Assembly: GCA_029244465.1 (NCBI GenBank)
Contig: JAQWQN010000129.1
Location: 1 to 12,428, forward strand
Origin: Pseudomonadales bacterium
GTDB lineage: Bacteria > Pseudomonadota > Gammaproteobacteria > Pseudomonadales > Azotimanducaceae
DNA: 12,428 bases
Direction of reading: 5' to 3'
The stretch's first letter is position 1, and each line of letters starts with the position of its first letter. The notes beneath the pieces were generated by a model. It saw nothing but the letters and a program-made list of their open reading frames with translations. It was not told where the DNA came from and searched no databases. A program made the translations under genes and the position numbers. Below are positions 7,263 through 12,428 of this stretch, piece after piece.

Positions 7263-7625
7263 CTAGTCAGATTTCGATGAACTTGATGTGCTACCAGACG
7301 AACTGCTCGAACCACTTGAAGAATCGCTTGAGGACGAACCGCTTGAAGAGGAACCGCTTGAAGAGGAACCACTTGAAGAGGAACCACCTGAAGACGAGTC
7401 CGATGATGATGACGTTTCCGATCCAGCAACATTTTTCTTGTTCCCGGACTTAAAGTCTGTTTCGTACCAACCACCGCCTTTAAGCCTAAACCCGGCCGCT
7501 GAAATTTTTTTTCGTAAGCTTTCTTCGCTGCATTCAGGGCACACAGTCAATAGACCTTCACTCAAGGTTTGAAAGGCTTCTAATTGGTGACCACATTGAT
7601 CACACACATATTCGTATATCGGCAT
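7263..7625 (-). CDS. FmdB-type zinc-ribbon protein with Ser/Gly-rich tail
   Basis: This small 120 aa protein opens with MPIYEYVCDQCGH, the hallmark of the FmdB/CxxC_CxxC putative regulatory protein family. Four cysteines, Cys8, Cys11, Cys29 and Cys32 in two CxxC pairs, can bind one zinc. GFRLKGGGWYETDFK (about 45-59) is a conserved family segment. From about residue 70 the protein is almost only Ser and Gly, built from GSSSS units with a few Asp. The biochemical role of the family is not established; regulation is inferred from its name. It is the first gene of the minus-strand block, 90 bp before aspS, a neighbour seen in other gammaproteobacteria. The ATG has no convincing Shine-Dalgarno. 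No confident promoter was found upstream. Confidence 0.88.
   Translation of the reverse strand: MPIYEYVCDQCGHQLEAFQTLSEGLLTVCPECSEESLRKKISAAGFRLKGGGWYETDFKSGNKKNVAGSETSSSSDSSSGGSSSSGSSSSGSSSSGSSSSDSSSGSSSSSGSTSSSSKSD
7336..7395. repeat. 15-bp tandem repeat encoding GSSSS units
   Basis: Four 15-bp units in tandem, written on the plus strand as GAACCGCTTGAAGAG twice exactly (7336-7350, 7351-7365). One copy with a single change (7366-7380) and a more diverged copy (7381-7395) follow. A further degenerate unit lies at 7321-7335, and a 12-bp variant lies before it. The period is a multiple of three, so copy-number changes would lengthen or shorten the Ser/Gly tail of the zinc-ribbon protein without breaking its frame. 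Confidence 0.85.
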
Positions 7626-7751
7626 ATTAAATTACTAACCCAATCTCCCAATCACAATCTGCGGATTTCAGACTCACGTTCTTACTCGACGAACATCAGA
7701 GCTTGCACGTTAGACTAAAATTTAGCGGCGCATCATCTTAAAAAAACCAAT

Positions 7752-7768
7752 AAAAATACAGTATTTTT
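7752..7768. repeat. Perfect AT-rich palindrome in the divergent promoter region
   Basis: AAAAATACAGTATTTTT: two perfect 8-bp arms around a single central A. It ends 11 bp upstream of the -35 box of the plus-strand promoter. Its placement between divergent genes suits a regulator site. The high A/T content means it could also be chance or simply a bent, UP-element-like sequence. Confidence 0.5.
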
Positions 7769-7779
7769 GCAAACTTTAG

Positions 7780-7808
7780 TTGCTAGACCCTAGTCGATGG
7801 GCTATAAA
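7780..7808 (+). promoter_or_regulatory. Sigma70-type promoter for the HU-like gene
   Basis: A -35 box TTGCTA (7780-7785) and a -10 box TATAAA (7803-7808) are separated by exactly 17 bp, matching the consensus at 4/6 and 5/6 positions. Transcription would start near 7815. A-rich sequence upstream (7741-7768) could act as an UP element. It is the best plus-strand promoter candidate before the HU-like gene. Confidence 0.6.
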
Positions 7809-7817
7809 GCGCGACAT

Positions 7818-7834
7818 CAGGTCTGTACAGCCTG
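7818..7834. repeat. Operator-like dyad at the predicted transcription start
   Basis: CAGG-T-CTGTACAG-CCTG: a perfect CTGTACAG core flanked by CAGG/CCTG arms, interrupted by one extra T. It lies immediately after the predicted start point, where repressors often bind. The CTGT...ACAG ends recall SOS boxes, but the 8-bp spacing between them that LexA needs is absent. Confidence 0.35.
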
Positions 7835-8079
7835 GCTCAGTCTTCAGTCACCGTTTTTGTTTGCTTGTTAATGATTGGCTTAGTAGTTCTCTTTGCTGCG
7901 ATCAATGTTTTAATCTCGAGCGCAAAGACCAAAGCCCGCTATCACCAACAGAATACTGGTGAACAAATAGATGGTTGAAGTTTGAGAGACGTTGCGAAAC
8001 CCCTCCTAGATTGGCTGGCGCCGCCAACCGATCAAGAAGCGTGGAATTGCGCTGTTAAACACCGACAAAAGGATAGTTC

Positions 8080-8520
8080 ATGGCCACCCGCAAAAAAGCA
8101 CCCGCTAAGAATAAGGCTCCCGTCAAAAAAGCGCCTGCAAAGAAAAAGGCAGCCCCTAAAAAAAGCCCAGTTGCAAAAAAGACGGCTCCTGCGCCTAAGA
8201 GGAAGCCTGGTATTGGCAAGAAAATGACAAAGACTCAGATACTTAACGAAGTCTCTGAAAATACTGGTCTATCACGCGCCCAGGTGGGTTCAGTGATGGA
8301 TGAGCTTGAGTCTGTAATCGAACGTCATATTCGCAAGCGCGCTGCTGGCGAGTTCACGCTCCCAGGTCTACTCAAGATCAAAGCCGCTAAACGTCCAGCA
8401 ACCAAAAAACGTATGGGTCGCAACCCCGCGACTGGCGAAGAAATCGTCATCGCTGCGAAGCCAGCGACGACACGCGTTCGCGTGACGGCGCTTAAGAAGC
8501 TCAAAGACATGATCAGCTAG
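8080..8520 (+). CDS. HU-family DNA-binding protein with Lys/Ala/Pro-rich N-terminal tail
   Basis: A 146 aa nucleoid-associated protein. Residues 1-47 are a basic, low-complexity tail of Lys, Ala and Pro (KKAPAKKKAAPKK-type repeats) like histone H1 or AlgP tails. Residues 48-146 form an HU/IHF fold: helices MTKTQILNEVSENTGLS and QVGSVMDELESVIERHI, the strand segment GEFTLPGLLKI (90-100), and the DNA-intercalating arm GRNPATGEEI (113-122) with Pro116. Plain HU is about 90 aa, so the tail is the addition. It probably compacts or bends DNA, with the tail adding non-specific affinity. The ATG has AAGGA 7 nt upstream. It has its own promoter and terminator, making it a single-gene unit. Similar tailed HU proteins are known in other Proteobacteria; the exact function is not known to me. 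Confidence 0.9.
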   Translation: MATRKKAPAKNKAPVKKAPAKKKAAPKKSPVAKKTAPAPKRKPGIGKKMTKTQILNEVSENTGLSRAQVGSVMDELESVIERHIRKRAAGEFTLPGLLKIKAAKRPATKKRMGRNPATGEEIVIAAKPATTRVRVTALKKLKDMIS

Positions 8521-8538
8521 ATCTGCTGACAGCTTTAG

Positions 8539-8575
8539 AAAGGGCCGGTTGGATTTTACCAAACGGCCCTTTTTT
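8539..8575 (+). terminator. Intrinsic terminator after the HU-like gene
   Basis: Arms AAAGGGCCGGTTGG (8539-8552) and CCAAACGGCCCTTT (8559-8572) pair with one internal mismatch around the 6-nt loop ATTTTA. A run of T follows to 8575. It begins 18 bp after the HU-like stop and should separate that unit from proS. Confidence 0.93.
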
Positions 8576-8629
8576 ATGGCCAACAACTAAGCTTTACTAA
8601 CAACATTCATTACAAATTTCTAGATAGCC

Positions 8630-10327
8630 ATGCGTCAATCAAACTTCCTCCTACCAACCATGAAAGAAGACCCAGCGGATGCGGACGTGGTGAGCCACAA
8701 GCTGATGCTTCGAAGCGGTATTCTGCGTCAATTAGCGAGTGGCCTCTACACCTGGCTTCCGCTCGGGCTACGCGTACTACGTAAGATCGAAGCGATTATT
8801 CGCGAAGAACTTAACGAGAGCGGCGCACAAGAAATACTCATGCCCGTCGTACAGCCTGCGGAACTTTGGCAGGAATCTGGTCGCTGGGAAAAAATGGGCC
8901 CGGAAATGATGCGGATGCAAGATCGACATGAGCGCGATTTTTGCTTGGGCCCCACTCACGAAGAAGTAGTAACAGATCTATTTAGACGAGAGATACAGAG
9001 CTATCGTTCGCTACCAGTAAACTACTATCAAATCCAAACAAAATTTCGCGACGAACGCAGGCCTCGCTTTGGCGCTATGCGCGCCCGCGAATTTACCATG
9101 AAAGATGCCTACTCCTTTCACGCCGATCAGGCCTCTTTCGATGAGACCTACCAGGAAATGTATGACTGCTACAGTCGCATTCTGACCCGTATGGAATTGG
9201 ATTTTCGCGCAGTTGAAGCAGACACCGGTAACATAGGCGGTTCTAACTCCCACGAATTTAATGTCCTAGCCGAGTCAGGGGAGGACACCATCGTCTTCGC
9301 ATCAGATGGAAGCTATGCGGCAAACATTGAAAAAGCCGCCTCCGCGCCGCCCGCAAAACGACCTCAGTCAAGGCAAGACTTGTCCAAAATCGATACGCCA
9401 AACGAGAAGACAATTGACGATCTGTGCAAGCTCATCGGCATAAGGGCCGACCAGACCGTTAAGACCTTGGTCGTTCAGGGCGAGGAAGGATTAATAGCGC
9501 TTGTTTTGCGCGGAGACCACGAACTCAACGAAATAAAGGCAGCAAAACTAGCCGGTGTTAGCCGTCCTCTGCAGTTCGCAGACGCGGCAGCCATCAGTGC
9601 TGCCACGGGTGCAGATGTCGGCTCGTTGGGGCCCATCAACAGCAAGATACCCTACCTGGTTGATCGCGAGGCAGCAGCAATCGCGGATTTTCCATGCGGT
9701 GCAAACATATCCGGCAAACACTTCACCGGCGCTAACTGGGGCCGAGATTGCGAGCTACTTGAAGCGCAAATTGTCGATATGAGAAACGTCGTCGAAGGCG
9801 ATTTAGCGCCTGACGGGCAAGGCACGCTCAAGTTTTTACGCGGCATAGAGGTTGGCCACATTTTCCAACTTGGTAAGGTCTACAGCGAAGCCATGAACGC
9901 GCGCGTACTCGATCAGGACGGTCACTCCCTGACGCCATTGATGGGTTGCTACGGCATGGGTGTCACCCGCTTAGTTGCCGCGGTAATCGAACAGAATCAC
10001 GACGAGCACGGCATTTGCTGGCCAGAACCTGTCGCGCCATTCAGGGTGCATATACTCCCGCTGAATTACCAAAAGTCTGACCGAGTTAAAGCCGCAGCCG
10101 ATGATCTCTATGAAGCCTGCAAACAAGCCGGGATAGAAGCGCTCATGGATGATCGCAACGAACGGCCCGGGGTTAAATTTGCCGATGCAGATCTGGTTGG
10201 TTTGCCGCGCCGAGTCGTCATTGGCGATCGCGGTCTAAAGAATGGCATGCTCGAATTTAAAAAACGCCAGGACGATACGTCTAGCGAGGTACCGATGGAT
10301 ACAATCATGGATTATTTATCTGGTTAA
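8630..10327 (+). CDS. proS: Prolyl-tRNA synthetase with editing domain
   Basis: ProS charges tRNA(Pro). The 565 aa protein is the bacterial type (E. coli 572 aa). The N-terminal catalytic part carries LASGLYTWLPLG, the GPTHEEV segment (107-113) and motif 2 starting FRDERRPRFGAMRAREFTMK (139-158). Motif 3 is GCYGMGVTRLVAAVIE (439-454), followed by the anticodon-binding domain (about 470-565). Between motifs 2 and 3 the YbaK-like insertion (about 225-400) clears Ala-tRNA(Pro). Lys278, Asp345 and His364 align with the E. coli editing residues Lys279, Asp350 and His369, so editing should be intact. The ATG fits the family start MRQSNFLL. No Shine-Dalgarno is visible before it, and only 54 bp separate the upstream terminator from the start. 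Confidence 0.98.
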   Translation: MRQSNFLLPTMKEDPADADVVSHKLMLRSGILRQLASGLYTWLPLGLRVLRKIEAIIREELNESGAQEILMPVVQPAELWQESGRWEKMGPEMMRMQDRHERDFCLGPTHEEVVTDLFRREIQSYRSLPVNYYQIQTKFRDERRPRFGAMRAREFTMKDAYSFHADQASFDETYQEMYDCYSRILTRMELDFRAVEADTGNIGGSNSHEFNVLAESGEDTIVFASDGSYAANIEKAASAPPAKRPQSRQDLSKIDTPNEKTIDDLCKLIGIRADQTVKTLVVQGEEGLIALVLRGDHELNEIKAAKLAGVSRPLQFADAAAISAATGADVGSLGPINSKIPYLVDREAAAIADFPCGANISGKHFTGANWGRDCELLEAQIVDMRNVVEGDLAPDGQGTLKFLRGIEVGHIFQLGKVYSEAMNARVLDQDGHSLTPLMGCYGMGVTRLVAAVIEQNHDEHGICWPEPVAPFRVHILPLNYQKSDRVKAAADDLYEACKQAGIEALMDDRNERPGVKFADADLVGLPRRVVIGDRGLKNGMLEFKKRQDDTSSEVPMDTIMDYLSG

Positions 10328-10330
10328 GCC

Positions 10331-10972
10331 ATGCGTGCATTGCTCCAAACAGCAACCCTGGCATGGTTTTTCGTTTTGGCGACGCCCGCGCAGAGCGCAG
10401 ACACCGCCGTCGACCCCCTGCTACGCGAGCGCCTGGCATACGCACTAGCGGCGGCCCACGCAACCGTGGATCGGTTTGACGCTGAAGTTTGGTTACGCGT
10501 CTCGGATCAGAGATTGAGTCGATACATGCAATCACTCTCCCAACGCTTAGAGCTTTTACAACTGGTTTATCGAGAGAGTATGCAGCGGGGCTTAGATCCT
10601 GATTTGGTACTTTCGGTTATGCAGATTGAAAGTGCTTTTAATCGTTACGCAATTTCTCGTGTCGGTGCTCAAGGTCTTATGCAGGTCATGCCCTTCTGGC
10701 GCCTAGAAATTGGACGCCCGCAAGACAATCTCACGCACGTCGCAACGAACGTGCGCTATGGTACTGTTATTCTTGCTCACTACCTTGATGTTTCAAAAGG
10801 TGATCTCGTCGACGCCCTGGCGCGTTACAACGGCAGTCGCGGTAGGCTCAAATATCCGGAAAAGGTCATTAAGGCTTGGCGGACGCAGTGGCGCAACAAA
10901 ACACGCGAAGACCTTCCCGACCTACAAGCCAGTTGCACAAACTACAGCTTGAACGCCTGCCAGTACCAGTAA
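10331..10972 (+). CDS. Exported lytic transglycosylase (SLT domain)
   Basis: A 213 aa secreted peptidoglycan-cleaving enzyme. Residues 1-23 form a Sec signal peptide (MRALLQTATLAWFFVLATPA then QSA|D). The goose-type lysozyme/SLT domain spans about 78-190: VMQIESAFN with catalytic Glu100, VGAQGLMQVMP (111-121), NVRYGTVIL (140-148) and the substrate-site ALARYNGSRG (162-171). No lipobox, LysM or SPOR domain is seen, so it is a minimal soluble periplasmic enzyme. It cuts the MurNAc-GlcNAc bond to form 1,6-anhydro ends. It starts 3 bp after the proS stop, so it is almost certainly co-transcribed. It ends 2 bp from the convergent thioredoxin-like gene, with no terminator between. Confidence 0.92.
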   Translation: MRALLQTATLAWFFVLATPAQSADTAVDPLLRERLAYALAAAHATVDRFDAEVWLRVSDQRLSRYMQSLSQRLELLQLVYRESMQRGLDPDLVLSVMQIESAFNRYAISRVGAQGLMQVMPFWRLEIGRPQDNLTHVATNVRYGTVILAHYLDVSKGDLVDALARYNGSRGRLKYPEKVIKAWRTQWRNKTREDLPDLQASCTNYSLNACQYQ

Positions 10973-10974
10973 CG

Positions 10975-11418
10975 CTATGATTCCATCGCTGCAAGAATAC
11001 TTTTCTGCGTCTGCGGCCCTACCAGTACGCGATGAACTTCTCGCGCTGGATTAAGCAGTACCGTGATAGGCAGCTGCTGCGCGCGTTCGTAGCCATACTC
11101 TGCGTATGGGTCAATAATTAAGGTTGGAAACTCGATAGCCATTCTCTCAATAACATCGTTCAGTTTCTTTCCCCGCAGACCGTCCCAATTTACGCCCATG
11201 ACCACTAACCCGCTCTCAACGCGATTGTGGTGGAGTTCATTGAGTTCCGGAATTTCATGCCGACACGGACCGCACCACTCCGCCCAGTAATTAACAACAA
11301 GCCATCGATCCTGCCAATGAGACTTCTGGGTATAGGTTCCATCTGCAAATTGCACCTGAGCGCCAGGGGTGCAGCCAAGCAAGCCGATCGCTAATAAACT
11401 TAAAAAAAAGTGTTTCAT
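10975..11418 (-). CDS. TlpA/ResA-like thioredoxin-fold lipoprotein
   Basis: A 147 aa thiol-disulfide protein. The N-terminus MKHFFLSLLAIGLLGC is a lipoprotein signal with lipobox LLGC and lipidated Cys16, so it should be anchored on the periplasmic side. The thioredoxin motif WCGPC (48-52) follows VVNYWAE. The cis-proline lies in QQLPITVLL (Pro117). The WCGPC motif and TlpA-like spacing suggest a reducing or disulfide-exchange role in the periplasm, for example on cytochrome or envelope proteins; the partner is unknown. The start ATG overlaps the stop of the upstream YihY gene in ATGA (4 nt), so the two are coupled. A thioredoxin next to a YihY-type gene near proS is also found in Pseudomonas, as far as I recall. 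Confidence 0.9.
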   Translation of the reverse strand: MKHFFLSLLAIGLLGCTPGAQVQFADGTYTQKSHWQDRWLVVNYWAEWCGPCRHEIPELNELHHNRVESGLVVMGVNWDGLRGKKLNDVIERMAIEFPTLIIDPYAEYGYERAQQLPITVLLNPAREVHRVLVGPQTQKSILAAMES

Positions 11419-12428
11419 GTAAATACGCTATCCAAAGAAACAGACATCTCGTTCGAGCCAAACTGGGTAATCGAAATCAATGGTTCAACGACACGCGGTA
11501 AATCCTCAATACGTTTGAGCCGCACTAGATCTAAGCCATCCGGCAGCCGTTGATAGAGATCCCAGAGCGTAATCGCTTTTAGGTTCCTGCCCAATATCCA
11601 ATGCTCATCTTCAGTCTGCGACAAGAGATTAAACTCCTTGAAAACAGTGAATACCTTTGCGTGCTCAAACCGGCTCAAATTCACTGCCCGACCAATCTGC
11701 TTATCGCTAATCGTCTGCCCTTCCTGGTGTGCATCATGAAGGAGTCGGAGAACACGCGTTGCTTTAATCAGCAGAGGTTCTGGATCCTGCTCATCATCCC
11801 TGGGGATCGCCAGACAACGCACGAACACGGCACCCATAAGTATCATCATCCAGACCAGGTAAAGCCAGACAAGAAACGCTGGCAGTGCGGCAAAGGTTCC
11901 GTACACCGGCTCATACATAAACGCTCGTGAGCTAATCGCGAATACATTAAACGCCGTTTGAAAAACAATCATCGAGACCAACCCGCCTGCCAGCGCATGC
12001 TTAAACGGGACGTGACAGTTGGGAACCGCACAGTATAAGACGGTAAACCCAGCCACACTTAAAAATACCGGTAGGTAACCCAAAAATACTTCACGGATGC
12101 CGAATGTATCCATCTCGGAAACTAATGGCAGGCTTAGAAGATAGATACTCGACCACATACCAATGACAACGAACGCAGGCCCAAGCGATAACACGCCCCA
12201 GTACAAGAGAAAGCGCTGCAAACCCCGTCGCGGTTCCGCAACGTGCCATATCGTGTTAAAGCTTTTTTCAATCGTGACAAGCATCATGAAAGCGGTCACG
12301 AATAAAAGTAGAAACCCTACAAAAGTGAGGTTCTGCGCTCGATCGGCAAATTCAGCTAACTTCTCCTGCACGGCATTGGAACTACCCGGAACGAAATTCT
12401 GGAAAACAAAGTTCTGCACTTGTTGTTC
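11415..12428 (-). CDS. yihY: YihY/BrkB (UPF0761) family inner-membrane protein, N-terminus off the edge
   Basis: 337 codons are visible, open to the right edge. Comparison with E. coli YihY shows about 70 N-terminal residues are missing, including the first membrane segment. The visible start aligns with an internal segment (here QNFVFQNFVPGSS), so the GTG at 12417-12419 is not the real start. Five hydrophobic segments are seen, with family motifs such as SFNTIWHV, YWGVLSLGP, YGTFAALPAFLVWLYLVW and LMGAVFV. After the last one comes a soluble C-terminal extension of about 125 residues, absent from E. coli YihY, with a possible winged-helix region (ISDKQIGRAVNLSRFEHAKV). The family was once called ribonuclease BN in error; its true role is unclear. 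It overlaps the downstream thioredoxin-like gene by 4 nt. Confidence 0.92.
   Translation of the reverse strand, partial: EQQVQNFVFQNFVPGSSNAVQEKLAEFADRAQNLTFVGFLLLFVTAFMMLVTIEKSFNTIWHVAEPRRGLQRFLLYWGVLSLGPAFVVIGMWSSIYLLSLPLVSEMDTFGIREVFLGYLPVFLSVAGFTVLYCAVPNCHVPFKHALAGGLVSMIVFQTAFNVFAISSRAFMYEPVYGTFAALPAFLVWLYLVWMMILMGAVFVRCLAIPRDDEQDPEPLLIKATRVLRLLHDAHQEGQTISDKQIGRAVNLSRFEHAKVFTVFKEFNLLSQTEDEHWILGRNLKAITLWDLYQRLPDGLDLVRLKRIEDLPRVVEPLISITQFGSNEMSVSLDSVFT

Larger units (their letters stand above)
7626..8079. other. Divergent intergenic region (about 450 bp)
   Basis: No convincing gene lies here: open frames at 7780-7962 and 7982-8227 have no family resemblance, and the second runs into the HU-like gene out of frame. 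The region holds an AT-rich dyad (7752-7768), a plus-strand promoter (7780-7808), a dyad near its start point (7818-7834) and a small inverted repeat TCACCA/TGGTGA (7942-7962). An 8-bp direct repeat, seen as CCCAATCTCCCAATC at 7639-7653, lies just upstream of the zinc-ribbon ATG. If the promoter is used, the HU-like mRNA has an untranslated leader of about 265 nt. No tRNA-like or known riboswitch-like structure was recognised. Confidence 0.6.

Noticed and set aside
7288..7572. 94-codon plus-strand frame rich in Glu, Leu and Pro opposite the zinc-ribbon gene
   Set aside because: Its acidic EEPLE repeats are just the reverse reading of the 15-bp GSSSS repeats; the sense protein has a recognisable zinc-ribbon domain.
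7818..7834. LexA/SOS box
   Set aside because: CTGT and ACAG are adjacent, without the 8-bp spacing needed for a gammaproteobacterial LexA site.
7780..7962. 60-codon plus-strand frame in the divergent region
   Set aside because: Its TTG start coincides with the -35 box of the predicted promoter, so the transcript would not contain it, and the protein resembles nothing.
7982..8227. 81-codon plus-strand frame before the HU-like gene
   Set aside because: It runs into the HU-like gene in another frame; its basic C-terminus is a frame-shifted reading of the lysine-rich tail.
12417..12419. GTG as the true start of the YihY-family gene
   Set aside because: The frame stays open to the window edge, and alignment with E. 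coli YihY puts this position about 70 residues into the protein.

Overview
The window looks like chromosomal core DNA from a gammaproteobacterium, probably close in layout to Pseudomonas and related lineages. The evidence is the run aspS-yebC-ruvC-ruvA-ruvB-tolQ-tolR-tolA-tolB, with a proS / thioredoxin-like / YihY block nearby. From memory, the Pseudomonas aeruginosa chromosome carries the same families in the same neighbourhood. No mobile element, CRISPR array, tRNA, rRNA or phage gene was recognised, and I see no candidate for an undescribed multi-gene system. The species cannot be named from this sequence.

Layout. (1) Positions 1-7625, minus strand: a long co-directional block starting with a small FmdB-type zinc-ribbon protein, then aspS (aspartyl-tRNA synthetase), yebC, ruvCAB (Holliday-junction processing) and tolQRAB (cell-envelope Tol-Pal motor). 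tolB runs off the left edge; pal would be expected beyond it. Gaps are at most 90 bp. yebC/ruvC, ruvC/ruvA and ruvA/ruvB overlap by 14, 4 and 1 nt. ybgC, usual between ruvB and tolQ, is absent. (2) Positions 7626-8079: a divergent intergenic region of about 450 bp. It carries a good sigma70-like promoter reading right and two short dyad symmetries. (3) Positions 8080-8575: a single-gene unit encoding an HU-fold DNA-binding protein with a Lys/Ala/Pro-rich histone-H1-like N-terminal tail, closed by a clear intrinsic terminator. (4) Positions 8630-10972: proS (prolyl-tRNA synthetase with its editing domain) followed after 3 bp by an exported lytic transglycosylase. (5) Positions 10975-12428, minus strand: a TlpA-like thioredoxin-fold lipoprotein preceded, with a 4-nt overlap, by a YihY/BrkB-family membrane protein whose N-terminus lies off the right edge.

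Functionally the window mixes translation (AspRS, ProRS, YebC), recombination and repair (RuvABC), chromosome organisation (HU-like) and envelope maintenance (Tol system, lytic transglycosylase, periplasmic thioredoxin-like protein, YihY). The AspRS has His30 and Gly81 at the positions that mark non-discriminating enzymes, which predicts indirect Asn-tRNA(Asn) synthesis through GatCAB.
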